Assembly (NCBI RefSeq): GCF_001421485.1
Contig: NZ_LMKK01000001.1
Span: forward strand, 129,717 to 193,716
Length of the DNA: 64,000 nt
Reading direction: 5' to 3'
Source of the DNA: Agreia sp. Leaf210
GTDB taxonomy: Bacteria > Actinomycetota > Actinomycetes > Actinomycetales > Microbacteriaceae
The position numbers and the translations under genes are program-made. Of this stretch, positions 29,023-38,307 are shown piece after piece (position 1 is the first letter of the stretch; every line of letters begins with the position of its first letter). The notes below the pieces were generated by a model that was not told the origin of the DNA, searched no databases, and saw only the letters and a list, made by a program, of their open reading frames with translations.

Positions 29023-29304
29023 GTGGAAAAAGATCTACTCGCTCTGTCGCAGCTCCGGCAGGAGGCCCGCGATGTGCTCGATGCCGGCATCGAAGCCCGC
29101 TGCCGCGAGGGCGAGGATCCGTGGGACTTCCTTCCCGAGCTGCCCACGGTCGATCAGTGCGTGGTCATCGGTCTGCGCACCGCTCACGTTGAGGCTCGCC
29201 TTCCCGGTGAGCCGCACCAGTCGAACTTCGAGATCCTGCGCGGCATCGCGTTCGATTATCCCGAGCTGCGCCGCGCCGCCTGGTCACTGGTGACCCGCCG
29301 CTGA
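29023..29304 (+). CDS. Conserved-looking small protein, unknown function
   Basis: A 93-residue soluble protein, GTG start 9 bases after the ppk2 stop, so probably cotranscribed. It is helical and mixed charged, with the block EGEDPWDFLPELPTVDQCVV (about 31-50) as its most distinctive part. There is no signal or membrane segment. Codon use matches its neighbours. No family recognised. Confidence 0.65.
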   Translation: MEKDLLALSQLRQEARDVLDAGIEARCREGEDPWDFLPELPTVDQCVVIGLRTAHVEARLPGEPHQSNFEILRGIAFDYPELRRAAWSLVTRR

Positions 29305-29363
29305 TCTCAGCACTGGCGGTTTCTGCACTGCTCCCTCGTACGTCGTAGGCGCTTCCCCGACAC

Positions 29364-29395
29364 GCTGGTCGAGTAGCGGTCGCGAGGAACGAGCG
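29364..29395. repeat. Degenerate GGTCGAGTAG-type intergenic repeat
   Basis: GCTGGTCGAGTAGCGGTCGC and the following bases look like half of the GGTCGAGTAG...CGTATCGA palindromic elements scattered in many Microbacteriaceae genomes. Only one arm is clear. The surrounding 29305-29535 gap holds no other feature that I can see. Confidence 0.35.
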
Positions 29396-29535
29396 CCCCG
29401 GGCCGAGGCCATTTTCCGCGCCGACCACTCCTCCACAGGGCGCGCCTTTCGGAAGTCATCCACAGTGAAATGCGCTGATCAAGCATTGAATGCGCGAATC
29501 GACTCAGTGTCGGTGGGTGCTGTTTGACTTCTCGT

Positions 29536-30861
29536 ATGTCACTTATCACCCCGCTCCTGGAGCCCGACCCGTACGTGGTCGCGCTCGAGGAGGTCGCCGC
29601 CCTCGACAGGCAGATAGCCCGACTGTCTGCCGATAGGGCCAGACGCGTCACCGACGCGAAAAATCACCTGCACAGCCAGGCGCCATCCGATACTTCGACG
29701 GGCGGTCCCGTGTGGTCGACGGCTCGGGTCGAACGGGTCGAGCTCGTCACGGAACTGGCGCAGCTCACTCGCCGAACGGAGTACCGGGCCGCGACGCTCG
29801 TCGACACCAGTACCGCGCTGGTCGACCTGCTGCCCGCAACGCTGGCCGCAGTCACTGCGGGCGCGTTGTCGTGGGAGCACGCCGAGGTCATCGCGAAACA
29901 CGTCGACGGCCTCGAGGACGAGGCGCTGGTGTCGTACGACACCCGGCTCGCGGCACTGGCGACAGAGGTGAACCCGAAACAGCTCGACCGCAAAGCGAGA
30001 GCCCAGGTTGAACTGGCCCAACCGTCGACGGCGGTGGAGCGGGCAGAGAAAGCAGCGGCCACCCGGCGCATCTATGTCGACCCGGCAGCCGATGGCATGG
30101 CCTATCTGACGCTGTTCGCACCCGCACCGGAGATCCACGCGATCGCCGATCGGGCGGCACGCCTCGCTGCTGGGCTCAGGGCAGACAGTGACCCGCGCAG
30201 CATGGGACACCTGAAACTCGATGTCCTCACCGACCTCATGCTCAACGGTGAGACCTCGATTCCGGGCGCTACCCGGGGCGTCCGGGGCAGGGTTCATGTG
30301 ATGGTTCCCGCGATGACCATCCTCGGCATCGGAGAGGAGGCTGCGATCCTTCGGGGCTACGGACCGATCGACCCGGCGACCGCGGCGCAGTTGACGGCGA
30401 AGGCGACCTCATGGAGGCGCATCCTCACCGACCCCGTCACCGGACGCATCCTCACGACCGATCCCCGCGACTACCGGCCGACAGCACGCATGATCGACCA
30501 TGCGCGGTTGGTGCACCCGACGTGTGTGTTCCCGGGGTGCACTGTTCCGTCGGAACGGGCCGACATCGATCACACCGAAGATCATGCTTTGGGTGGTCAC
30601 ACGACTCCGGAGAACCTGGCACCGCTGAGTCAGGGCCATCACACGGTGAAGCACCACACCAGGTGGCAGATCACACAGAACGGAGACGACACCCTCACCG
30701 CCACCTCGCCCGCGGGCTACCGCTACGTGATTCAGCCGGAGGGCAGGATGAGACCCGCACCACGAGCGCTCATCGACGCCACAGCGACAAGAGCAGCCGC
30801 AACCGGCACGGTGGCCGGCTCAACAGAGCAGGAGCACGGCCTGGCCGACTGCCCCTTCTAA
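29536..30861 (+). CDS. HNH endonuclease with DUF222 (13E12-type) domain
   Basis: A 441-residue protein. The DUF222 domain covers about residues 20-330 and the C-terminal HNH nuclease motif is CVFPGCTVPSERADIDHTED (about 331-350), then HTTPENLAPLSQGHHTVKHH, with both Cys and the His-Asn-His residues present. Such genes are multicopy in Microbacteriaceae and Mycobacteriaceae, and their biological role is unclear; a selfish or homing-type nuclease is one suggestion. ATG at 29536 is chosen; a TTG four codons upstream is possible. No terminal repeats define it as a mobile element. Confidence 0.92.
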   Translation: MSLITPLLEPDPYVVALEEVAALDRQIARLSADRARRVTDAKNHLHSQAPSDTSTGGPVWSTARVERVELVTELAQLTRRTEYRAATLVDTSTALVDLLPATLAAVTAGALSWEHAEVIAKHVDGLEDEALVSYDTRLAALATEVNPKQLDRKARAQVELAQPSTAVERAEKAAATRRIYVDPAADGMAYLTLFAPAPEIHAIADRAARLAAGLRADSDPRSMGHLKLDVLTDLMLNGETSIPGATRGVRGRVHVMVPAMTILGIGEEAAILRGYGPIDPATAAQLTAKATSWRRILTDPVTGRILTTDPRDYRPTARMIDHARLVHPTCVFPGCTVPSERADIDHTEDHALGGHTTPENLAPLSQGHHTVKHHTRWQITQNGDDTLTATSPAGYRYVIQPEGRMRPAPRALIDATATRAAATGTVAGSTEQEHGLADCPF

Positions 30862-30887
30862 ACGTCCCGGTCTTGTCGCGCGCCGAT

Positions 30888-32414
30888 TCAGAGTGCGTTG
30901 TGCGTGAAGCGCCCTGCGAGCAGTGTCGCGGCCACGGGCATCCGACGCAGTTCTTCGGTACTGGCCGACAGAGGGTCGACCTCGAGAACGGCGATGTCGG
31001 CGGGGCCGCCCGGCTCGAGTGCGCGACGTCCGTCGGCGGAGGCGAACAGGGCCTCCTCCACCGAGATGGACTGCTCGGGGTGCCACGGTGCGCGCTCATC
31101 ACCCGTGCGTGCAACGGCGGCCGCGATCGTGATCCAGGGGTCGAGCGGCGCGACGGGCGCGTCCGAACCCAGGGCGAGTTCGGCTCCGGACTCGAGCAGT
31201 GATGCGAGCGCGAACGCGCGGCCGGTGCGACCGGGCCAGTACTTGTCGGCGACGTCGCGGTCGTCCATGGCGTGTTCGGGTTGCACCCCGGCGACGACAC
31301 CGAGGCGGGCGAAGCGTTCGACGTCGACCTCGGCGATGAGCTGAGCGTGCTCGATGCTCCCGCCCACGCCGAGTCGTTCGAACGCATCGAGAGCGAGCGT
31401 GTTGGCGTGATCGCCGATCGCGTGCACGGCGGGAACGAGGCCCGCCTGGCTGGCCTGGCGGAGCATCGGAACGAGCTCATCATAGGGAACGTTGAGCTGA
31501 CCGCGGGAGTGGGCCAGTCCCTCCAATCCGGGGTACTCGTCGAAACAGTACGCGGTGCGGGTGTTGAGCGACCCGTCGGTGATCACCTTGAACGGCCCCA
31601 CCTGCAGCAGACCATGCGTGCCCGCGATGAGAGCACCGGTGACGAGGCCCGCGTCGATGGCCCGGTCGAGGTGCTGCGGGTAGATTCCGAATCGAACACG
31701 CAGTTCGGTCGAGCCCGATCGAATGCGACGGGTCCAGTCCTCGACGTTCCACGACATCTCGAGATCGACGACACCGACGACACCTCGAGCCGCGGCGGCA
31801 CGGGCCGCGTCGCGCACCCAACCATCCAGGGTGTCCGTCTCGACGTCGCCGAGGGTGCGGGTCACGGCGAAGCAGTCGTCTTCGCGCAGCAGCCCCGTGG
31901 GATGCTCGGCTTGGCCGTGCTGTGCGAGCGCGGCGGAATTCAACCAGCAGCAGTGCAGGTCGGCACTCACGAGGATGACGGGCCGCGCCCCGGTCACGGC
32001 ATCGAGCAACCCGCGGTGCGGAGCGTCCGGCCAGAGTCCGTCGCGGAACCCGTAGCCGACCAACGGCCCGGCATCCGTGTCGCTCGCGATGTCCGCCGAC
32101 TCGTCGTGCGACGCGCTCGCCCGTCGAAGCCGCTCTGCCACGATGCCCACGGCATCCGCCGCAGACGCCGCGGCCGAAAGATCGAGGCGGCGCGACACCA
32201 GCGCCCACTGGGTGGCGTGAACGTGCTTGTCCCACAGGCCCGGAATCAGGTAGCGACCATCGAGGTCGACGATCTGCGTCGCCGCATCGCGTGACGCGGC
32301 GAGAGAACCTCCGCCGGCCGTGGAGACCGACTCGATGCGCCCGTCGACGAGGCTCACCTCGGCCGTCCCTCCGCCGGGCAGCCGGGCTCCTGTCAACAGC
32401 ACCGATTCGGTCAT
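30888..32414 (-). CDS. YtcJ-type metal-dependent amidohydrolase
   Basis: A 508-residue amidohydrolase-3 protein of the YtcJ class. The N-terminal metal site is GLWDKHVHATQW (about 59-70). Other ligands are His in AVHAIGDHAN (about 344-353) and His in SIEHAQLI, and Asp in ALGSDAPVAPLDPW (about 427-440). Members hydrolyse amide or ester bonds in cyclic or N-acyl compounds, but the substrate cannot be read. The ATG at 32414 overlaps the stop of the upstream PaiB-like gene by ATGA, so the two are coupled. Confidence 0.92.
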   Translation of the reverse strand: MTESVLLTGARLPGGGTAEVSLVDGRIESVSTAGGGSLAASRDAATQIVDLDGRYLIPGLWDKHVHATQWALVSRRLDLSAAASAADAVGIVAERLRRASASHDESADIASDTDAGPLVGYGFRDGLWPDAPHRGLLDAVTGARPVILVSADLHCCWLNSAALAQHGQAEHPTGLLREDDCFAVTRTLGDVETDTLDGWVRDAARAAAARGVVGVVDLEMSWNVEDWTRRIRSGSTELRVRFGIYPQHLDRAIDAGLVTGALIAGTHGLLQVGPFKVITDGSLNTRTAYCFDEYPGLEGLAHSRGQLNVPYDELVPMLRQASQAGLVPAVHAIGDHANTLALDAFERLGVGGSIEHAQLIAEVDVERFARLGVVAGVQPEHAMDDRDVADKYWPGRTGRAFALASLLESGAELALGSDAPVAPLDPWITIAAAVARTGDERAPWHPEQSISVEEALFASADGRRALEPGGPADIAVLEVDPLSASTEELRRMPVAATLLAGRFTHNAL

Positions 32415-33037
32415 TTCTCTCCCCGTACGCGTCGCATCTCGGCCGCGAGCGCTTCGCTCGCATACGGCCCGTCACCCTCGAGCTCGGAGATGATTCGATC
32501 CACCGTCGCCTCCGGCTTGTTCTGACTCAGTTTGGTCTTCGCCTCGATGCGCGTCGGCACGAGACGGAATCCCACGGTGCCCGCGCTGATCGCGTCGGCG
32601 AAGGCGGAGTTCTCGGCTGTTCCACGCATGAGCCGAGGCTCGTCGACGTGCGTCTCGAAGTGCGCGACGAGTCGATCGAGTACGCGCAGATTCTCGTCGG
32701 CGTCGAGGATCTCGGGAACGCCCGACAGGTGTGCGGAAGTGAAGTTCCACGTGGGAACAGCCGGATCGGCGCCGTACCACGACGGCGAGATGTAACCGTG
32801 GGGGCCCTGCACGACGACCATCACCTCATGCTGACCGAGTTCGTGCACGCGCTCATCGGGTCGCCCGACGTGTCCGACGATGGCGAGCTCGTCACGGCTG
32901 TCATCGAGAAGCACGGCGTAGTGCGACGCGACGAGCCCCTTCGAGGTGTGGCTGACGAGCGTGATCCACGGGTTCAGCTCGATGAGCCGTCGCAACTCTG
33001 CCTCGTCGTCGAGGACGAATGCGGGTGTCTTTCTCAT
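32411..33037 (-). CDS. paiB: FMN-binding negative transcriptional regulator, PaiB-like
   Basis: A 208-residue PaiB-family protein with the flavin-reductase-like split-barrel fold. Family features are GLVASHYAVLLDD (about 34-46), HVGRPDERVHEL, and GYISPSWYG (about 81-89). In Bacillus PaiB is linked to repression of degradative enzymes and sporulation, but many homologues may be flavin- or heme-binding enzymes instead. It is translationally coupled to the downstream amidohydrolase. Confidence 0.85.
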   Translation of the reverse strand: MRKTPAFVLDDEAELRRLIELNPWITLVSHTSKGLVASHYAVLLDDSRDELAIVGHVGRPDERVHELGQHEVMVVVQGPHGYISPSWYGADPAVPTWNFTSAHLSGVPEILDADENLRVLDRLVAHFETHVDEPRLMRGTAENSAFADAISAGTVGFRLVPTRIEAKTKLSQNKPEATVDRIISELEGDGPYASEALAAEMRRVRGEK

Positions 33038-33054
33038 GTCACGCCTGTCTCATG

Positions 33055-34041
33055 TCACGCCTGATCTTTCGGGCACCAGTACAGTTTTCTGCCACCCATG
33101 ATCTCGAGCACGATGTTCGTGCCGCAGACGCGACACGGAAGACCGTCGCGCTTGTAGACCCAGTGCCGGTCTTCGCGTTTCGCGAGCGCCTTGTCGTAGT
33201 CGGCCTTGGAGAGCTTGTCCATCGTCATCATCTGACCGGTCTCGACGCCGATGGTGAGGAGTTTCGTCCAGTCCTTCCAGAGCTCGCGAACAGTGTCCTC
33301 CGGCACGAGCTTTCCCGGCGTGTGCGGGTTGAGGCGGGCGCGGAATAGCAGCTCCGCTCGGTAGACGTTACCGATGCCGCTCACGACCGACTGGTCCATG
33401 AGCAACAGCCCGATCGGCGTCGGCTTCTTGCGCACGGCGGCAGCGAAACGGTCTTCGGCCGCACGGCGGGCCTTCGCCGTGGTCTCGAGAAGCGGATCCG
33501 GCCCGGCCTTCGCAATCACCGCGGCGACCTGGGCCGCATCCAGAATCTCGCACGCGGTCGGCCCGCGCAGGTCGGCCACGGCAGTGTCGGTCAGCAGGCG
33601 CACGCGCACCGCACCCACCGGCGCGGGAGGCCATTCGGTGATCTCGTCGCCGAGCTGCTCCTGCTCCGACATGCGGAGCCGGGCCCGTCGTGGAGCGCCG
33701 ATGCTCGAGAGGGAGTCCTCGCCATCGGCGTCGACGATAGTTCCGCGTTGGTTCGTCTGACCCATGCGGCCGCTCGCCGCCGCAATGGTGTCGTCGCGTG
33801 TGATGTCTCCCGCGAAGTCCCAGGCGCCGTAGATGCCGAGATGCACGCGCAGCCAGACCTCGCCGTCGAACTCCAGGAACATCTGTTTGCCGACGGCCTT
33901 CGCGTCGGTCATCGTGCGCCCATCGAGAATGGCGGCACCCTCGGCGAAACGGCCCTGCGGAGACCAGGATTCGATGCGGCGACCCACGAAGTTGCGCGCG
34001 AATTGGCGGGTGATGCGATGTACGGAATGTCCCTCGGGCAT
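33055..34041 (-). CDS. nei: Fpg/Nei-family DNA glycosylase (endonuclease VIII type)
   Basis: A 328-residue base-excision repair glycosylase/AP lyase. The catalytic N-terminus is MPEGHSVHRI, with Pro1 exposed after Met removal and Glu2. The helix-two-turn-helix segment holds LMDQSVVSGIGNVYRAELLF (about 214-233). The C-terminal zinc finger is unusual: Cys303, Cys306 and Cys323 are present with normal spacing, but the fourth place is Asp326 (WCPKDQ). His293 (RHWVYKR) could replace it. It is 13 bases upstream of the PaiB-like gene's region and 3 bases downstream of rpiB on the same strand. Confidence 0.93.
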   Translation of the reverse strand: MPEGHSVHRITRQFARNFVGRRIESWSPQGRFAEGAAILDGRTMTDAKAVGKQMFLEFDGEVWLRVHLGIYGAWDFAGDITRDDTIAAASGRMGQTNQRGTIVDADGEDSLSSIGAPRRARLRMSEQEQLGDEITEWPPAPVGAVRVRLLTDTAVADLRGPTACEILDAAQVAAVIAKAGPDPLLETTAKARRAAEDRFAAAVRKKPTPIGLLLMDQSVVSGIGNVYRAELLFRARLNPHTPGKLVPEDTVRELWKDWTKLLTIGVETGQMMTMDKLSKADYDKALAKREDRHWVYKRDGLPCRVCGTNIVLEIMGGRKLYWCPKDQA

Positions 34042-34044
34042 GAC

Positions 34045-34536
34045 TCAGGCCGGGTCGACGACGTGCCCGGCGATGGCGCCCGTGGCCTCGTACTCCGCGA
34101 GCTGCGCGATACGCCGCACGTGCCTCTCTTCGAGCGAGAAGGGTTCGGCCACGAAGGCGTCGATCAGGCTCATGGCCTCGTCGACGGTGTGCTGGCGCGC
34201 GCCGATCGAGATGACGTTGGCGTCGTTGTGCTGCCGGGCGAGCACGGCTGTCGAGTGGTTCCAGACAAGCGCTGCGCGCACGCCGGTGACCTTGTTCGCC
34301 GCGATCTGCTCGCCGTTGCCCGAGCCGCCGAAGACCACACCAAGAGCCTGGATGCCGGCCTGCTGGTCGCGCACGACGGCCTGAGCCGCATTGATGCAGA
34401 ACGAGGGGTAGTCGTCGATGGGGTCGTAGCTCGTCGGTCCGTGGTCGATCACGTCATGCCCGAGGGATGCGAGGTGCTCCTGGATGGTCTGGGAGAAATC
34501 GAGCCCGGCATGATCCGTGGCGATATGGATGCGCAT
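34045..34536 (-). CDS. rpiB: Ribose-5-phosphate isomerase B
   Basis: A 163-residue RpiB that interconverts ribose-5-phosphate and ribulose-5-phosphate in the pentose phosphate pathway. The N-terminal TDHAG (7-11) and the phosphate loop GGSGNGEQIAANK (70-82) are present. The Cys that acts as base in E. coli is Ser72 here, while Glu76 is kept, matching the actinobacterial type that uses Glu as the base. It lies 3 bases upstream of the glycosylase gene and is divergent from pepN. Confidence 0.95.
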   Translation of the reverse strand: MRIHIATDHAGLDFSQTIQEHLASLGHDVIDHGPTSYDPIDDYPSFCINAAQAVVRDQQAGIQALGVVFGGSGNGEQIAANKVTGVRAALVWNHSTAVLARQHNDANVISIGARQHTVDEAMSLIDAFVAEPFSLEERHVRRIAQLAEYEATGAIAGHVVDPA

Positions 34537-34647
34537 GGGATGAGTTTACTGAGGCCGGGCGGTGGCGCAGATAGGCTGGTACGGTCACGCGCGGCGGGCC
34601 ACGAGCCCGCGCGCCCAGAACTCACACGAGTACGAAAGAAGTCACCA

Positions 34648-37197
34648 GTGCCTGGAGAAAACCTCACCCGCGTCGAAGCGCAGGAACGCGCCGCCATCGT
34701 CAGCGTCTCGAGCTACGACGTGGTCCTCGACCTCACCCAGGGTGCCGAGACGTTCCGGTCGACGACGACCGTCCGCTTCAGCGCCACCGCAGGCGCGTCG
34801 ACCTTCATCGACGCCATCACGCGCTCGGTGCACTCGGTCACGCTGAACGACCGGTCGCTCGATGTCTCTGCCGTGAACGACGGCGTGCGCATCCAGCTCG
34901 ACGATCTGGCCGACGACAACGTGCTCGTCATCGACGCCGACGCCGAATACACCAACACCGGCGAGGGCCTGCACCGCTTCGTCGATCCCGTCGACGGCGA
35001 GGTCTACCTCTACAGCCAGTTCGAGGTGCCCGACTCGCGCCGCATGTTCGCGGTGTTCGAGCAGCCTGACCTCAAGGCCACGTTCGCCTTCACCGTCACC
35101 GCACCCGCCTACTGGCAGATGGTGTCGAACCAGCCGACCCCCGAGCCCGTCGCCGTCGAGGGAACCGACTCCGCGACCTGGGCCTTCGAGCCCACGCCCC
35201 GCATCTCGTCGTACATCACGGCCCTCATCGCGGGCCCCTACGTGGTGGAGCGCAGCGAGCTGACGTCGAGCGACGGCCGTGTTATCCCCCTCGGCGTCTT
35301 CTCGCGCGCCTCGCTCTCGCAGTACATGGACGCCGACTACATCTTCGAGAAGACCCGCCAGGGCTTCGAGTTCTACGAGACGCAGTTCGCCTACCCCTAC
35401 CCGTTCGACAAGTACGACCAGCTCTTCGTGCCCGAGTTCAACGCGGGCGCGATGGAGAACGCCGGTGCGGTCACCTTCACCGAGACCTACGTCTTCCGAT
35501 CCAAGGTCACCGACGCCGTGCGCGAGCGCCGGGTCGTCACCGTGCTGCACGAGCTCGCCCACATGTGGTTCGGCGACCTCGTCACCATGCGCTGGTGGAA
35601 CGACCTGTGGCTCAACGAGTCGTTCGCGGAGTACATGTCGACGCTGGCCACCGCCGACGCGACCGAGTGGACCGAGGCCTGGGCCACGTTCGCCTCGACC
35701 GAGAAGAGCTGGGCCTACCGTCAGGACCAGCTGCCCTCGACCCACCCCATCGTGGCGACCATCAACGACCTCGAAGACGTGCAGGTCAACTTCGACGGCA
35801 TCACCTACGCCAAGGGCGCATCGGTACTGAAGCAGCTCGTGGCTTGGGTCGGTCAGACCGAGTTCATGGCCGGTGTGGCCCGTTACTTCGACGCCCACGC
35901 GTTCGGCAACACCGAGCTCGTCGACCTGCTGACCGAGCTCGAGGCCACGAGCGGCCGCGACCTCGGCGAGTGGTCGAAGCTGTGGCTCGAGACCGCCGGC
36001 GTCAACACGCTGCGCCCCGAGATCACGACAGACGAGAACGGCACGATCACGTCGTTCTCCGTGCTGCAGACGGCGATCGCCGAATACCCCACGATCAGGC
36101 CGCACCGTCTCGCGATCGGTTTCTACTCCTTCGACGGCGATGCGCTCGTGCGCACGAAGCGGGTCGAACTCGACGTCGACGGCGAGCGCACGGAGGTCGG
36201 CGAACTCGTCGGCGAGCGTCGCCCCGACCTCGTTCTGCTCAACGACGACGACCTGGCCTACGCCAAGGTGCGCCTCGACGAGGCGTCGCTGGCTGTCGCC
36301 GCCGAGAGCCTCGCCGCTGTGACGAGCCCGCTCGCCCGCGCCATTCTGTGGGGATCCGCCTGGGACTCGACCCGCGACGCCGAGACACGGGGACGCGACT
36401 TCGTGCGCCTGGTGCTGGGCAACGTCGCGACCGAGACCGAGAGCACCACGCTGCGCACCGCGCTGAATCAGCTCGTGCTCACCAGCACGAGCTACATTGC
36501 TCCGGATGCTCGGGGCGAGGTCATCGAGGTCGCAGCCGACGAGCTGTGGTCGCTCGCCCAGGCCGCCGAGGCGGGAAGTGACGCGCAGTTCCAGTTCGTG
36601 CGCTTCTTCGCCGCCCTGGCTTCGACCGAGGATCAGCTGGCGACCGTCGCCCAGCTGCGCAATGGCGAGGTTGCACTCGACGGCCTCGAGATCGACACCG
36701 ATCTGCGCTGGGAGCTGCTGATCGCGCTCGTCGCCGGAGGCAAGGCCGGCCAGACCGAGATCGATCAGGCTCTCGAGAACGACAACACGGCATCCGGTGC
36801 TCAGTCGGCCGCTCACGCCTCGGCCGCGATCCCCACGGCGGAAGGCAAGAACGCCGCCTGGGCCTCACTCATCGACACCGACGAGGCTCCGAACGCCATC
36901 GTGCGCGCCACGACCCTCGGCTTCCAGCGCGCTCACGACACGGCGCTCCTCGAGCCGTTCGTGGCCAAGTACTTCGACGCCCTGGTCAGCGTCTGGGAGA
37001 CCCGCAGTTACGGCATCTCGTCGTCGCTGATCACCGGTCTGTACCCGGCAGCGCTGGCGAACCAGGAGTTGCGCGACGCGACCCAGGCGTGGCTCGATGC
37101 GAACGTGGAGCAGCCCCCGGCGCTGCGCCGCCTCGTCGTCGAGAACCTGGCCGGCGTCGATCGTGCGATCGCGGCACAGGCGCGCGACGCGGACTGA
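34648..37197 (+). CDS. pepN: Aminopeptidase N (M1 family)
   Basis: An 849-residue zinc aminopeptidase of the actinobacterial PepN type, cytosolic, trimming N-terminal residues from peptides. The exopeptidase motif GAMEN lies at about 266-270; the zinc site is His301-Glu302-x-x-His305 with Glu324 (NESFAEY), at the exact M1 spacing. The C-terminal ERAP1-like helical domain follows. GTG at 34648 is preferred because a GAAAGAAG lies upstream and family match starts here; the open frame before it (to 33748) is antisense to rpiB and nei. Confidence 0.96.
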   Translation: MPGENLTRVEAQERAAIVSVSSYDVVLDLTQGAETFRSTTTVRFSATAGASTFIDAITRSVHSVTLNDRSLDVSAVNDGVRIQLDDLADDNVLVIDADAEYTNTGEGLHRFVDPVDGEVYLYSQFEVPDSRRMFAVFEQPDLKATFAFTVTAPAYWQMVSNQPTPEPVAVEGTDSATWAFEPTPRISSYITALIAGPYVVERSELTSSDGRVIPLGVFSRASLSQYMDADYIFEKTRQGFEFYETQFAYPYPFDKYDQLFVPEFNAGAMENAGAVTFTETYVFRSKVTDAVRERRVVTVLHELAHMWFGDLVTMRWWNDLWLNESFAEYMSTLATADATEWTEAWATFASTEKSWAYRQDQLPSTHPIVATINDLEDVQVNFDGITYAKGASVLKQLVAWVGQTEFMAGVARYFDAHAFGNTELVDLLTELEATSGRDLGEWSKLWLETAGVNTLRPEITTDENGTITSFSVLQTAIAEYPTIRPHRLAIGFYSFDGDALVRTKRVELDVDGERTEVGELVGERRPDLVLLNDDDLAYAKVRLDEASLAVAAESLAAVTSPLARAILWGSAWDSTRDAETRGRDFVRLVLGNVATETESTTLRTALNQLVLTSTSYIAPDARGEVIEVAADELWSLAQAAEAGSDAQFQFVRFFAALASTEDQLATVAQLRNGEVALDGLEIDTDLRWELLIALVAGGKAGQTEIDQALENDNTASGAQSAAHASAAIPTAEGKNAAWASLIDTDEAPNAIVRATTLGFQRAHDTALLEPFVAKYFDALVSVWETRSYGISSSLITGLYPAALANQELRDATQAWLDANVEQPPALRRLVVENLAGVDRAIAAQARDAD

Positions 37198-37200
37198 GAG

Positions 37201-37232
37201 CTGAAGGGCACCTCGAGTGGGGTGCCCTTCAG
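37201..37232 (+). terminator. Hairpin after pepN
   Basis: CTGAAGGGCACC pairs with GGTGCCCTTCAG across an 8-base loop, 3 bases past the stop. No T-run follows, so it is a weak terminator at best. Confidence 0.6.
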
Positions 37233-37268
37233 CCGGTACTGAGACGCCATCGATAGAGTGACGTGAAT

Positions 37269-38306
37269 ATGGATTGGAACGCATTCTGGGCCGGCTTCAA
37301 CGACTTCATGGTCGTGTGGGGCAAACCGATCAACATCGTGATCATCATCGCGCTCGCTTTCGCGATACGCGCGCTGATGATCTTCGTGATCAAACGCGTC
37401 GTGCAGCAGGTCGTCTCCGGCGTCAAGAAGAAGCAGAACGTGCAGGACACGCAGGCTCTCATCGCGTCGCCTCTGGCCGCGGTGCGGGTCGTGCAGCGCA
37501 CCCGCACCCTCGGAACCGTGCTGACGAATATCGTCAACGTGACCGTGGTCGTCGTCACGCTGATTCTCGTCGTCACCACGATCGATCCGAACATCATCGG
37601 CTCGCTCGCGATCCTGACGGCGGCCCTCGGTGCCGGACTCGGATTCGGTGCGCAGAACATCGTCAAGGACGTGCTGAACGGCCTGTTCATGGTGATGGAG
37701 GACCAGCTCGGGGTCGGTGATGTCGTCGATCTCGGTCCGGCCACGGGTGTCGTGGAGGCCGTGGGCATCCGCGTCACGCAGGTGCGCGATGTGAACGGAA
37801 CCCTCTGGTTCGTGCGCAACGGAGAGATCCTGCGCGTGGGCAACATGTCTCAGGGCTGGGCGCGCGTCATCATCGACCTCGCCGTGCCCTACGACACCGA
37901 TGTCGACGAGGTGCAGAAGAAGATGCTCGAGACCGCCACGGCCCTCGCGTCCAACCCCAAGTACCGCAGCCTCATCATGGAGAAGCCGGAGATCTGGGGG
38001 TTGGAGTCGATCTCGGCCGAGGCCCTCGTGATCCGGCTCGTCGTCAAGACCCGCACCTCGTCGAAAGACACGGTCGCCCGCGAACTGCGGATGCGCTTAA
38101 AACGAGCACTCGACGAGATGGATGTGCGGCTGCCCGCCCTCAACAGCATCGTGCTCTCGGGCTTCGAAGGCGCCGCCAGTGTGTCCGGAGCTCGCACGCC
38201 GAAGACCAAACCGGTTCCCCTCACCACCAGCGTCGATGAGAACACCACCAAGTCCGGAGAGACGGGGCCTCGACCTCCTCGGGCCCCCAAGAAGACGGAT
38301 AGCTGA
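37269..38306 (+). CDS. MscS-family mechanosensitive ion channel
   Basis: A 345-residue small-conductance channel. Membrane segments lie at about 17-40 and 80-105. The pore-lining helix and its end read LGAGLGFGAQNIVKDVLNGL (about 117-136), a close MscS match. The beta domain GVGDVVDLG...GTLWFVRNGEILRVGN follows. It opens on hypo-osmotic shock to release solutes. The C-terminal 40 residues are low complexity and Pro/Thr-rich. ATG at 37269 is used; GTG at 37263 is possible. One base separates its stop from the hemoglobin gene start, so the two are coupled. Confidence 0.94.
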   Translation: MDWNAFWAGFNDFMVVWGKPINIVIIIALAFAIRALMIFVIKRVVQQVVSGVKKKQNVQDTQALIASPLAAVRVVQRTRTLGTVLTNIVNVTVVVVTLILVVTTIDPNIIGSLAILTAALGAGLGFGAQNIVKDVLNGLFMVMEDQLGVGDVVDLGPATGVVEAVGIRVTQVRDVNGTLWFVRNGEILRVGNMSQGWARVIIDLAVPYDTDVDEVQKKMLETATALASNPKYRSLIMEKPEIWGLESISAEALVIRLVVKTRTSSKDTVARELRMRLKRALDEMDVRLPALNSIVLSGFEGAASVSGARTPKTKPVPLTTSVDENTTKSGETGPRPPRAPKKTDS

Positions 38307-38307
38307 C

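Noticed and set aside
33748-34647. 300-codon upstream extension of pepN
   Set aside because: It is antisense to nei and rpiB, whose products are clear, and the aminopeptidase homology and ribosome site begin at 34648.
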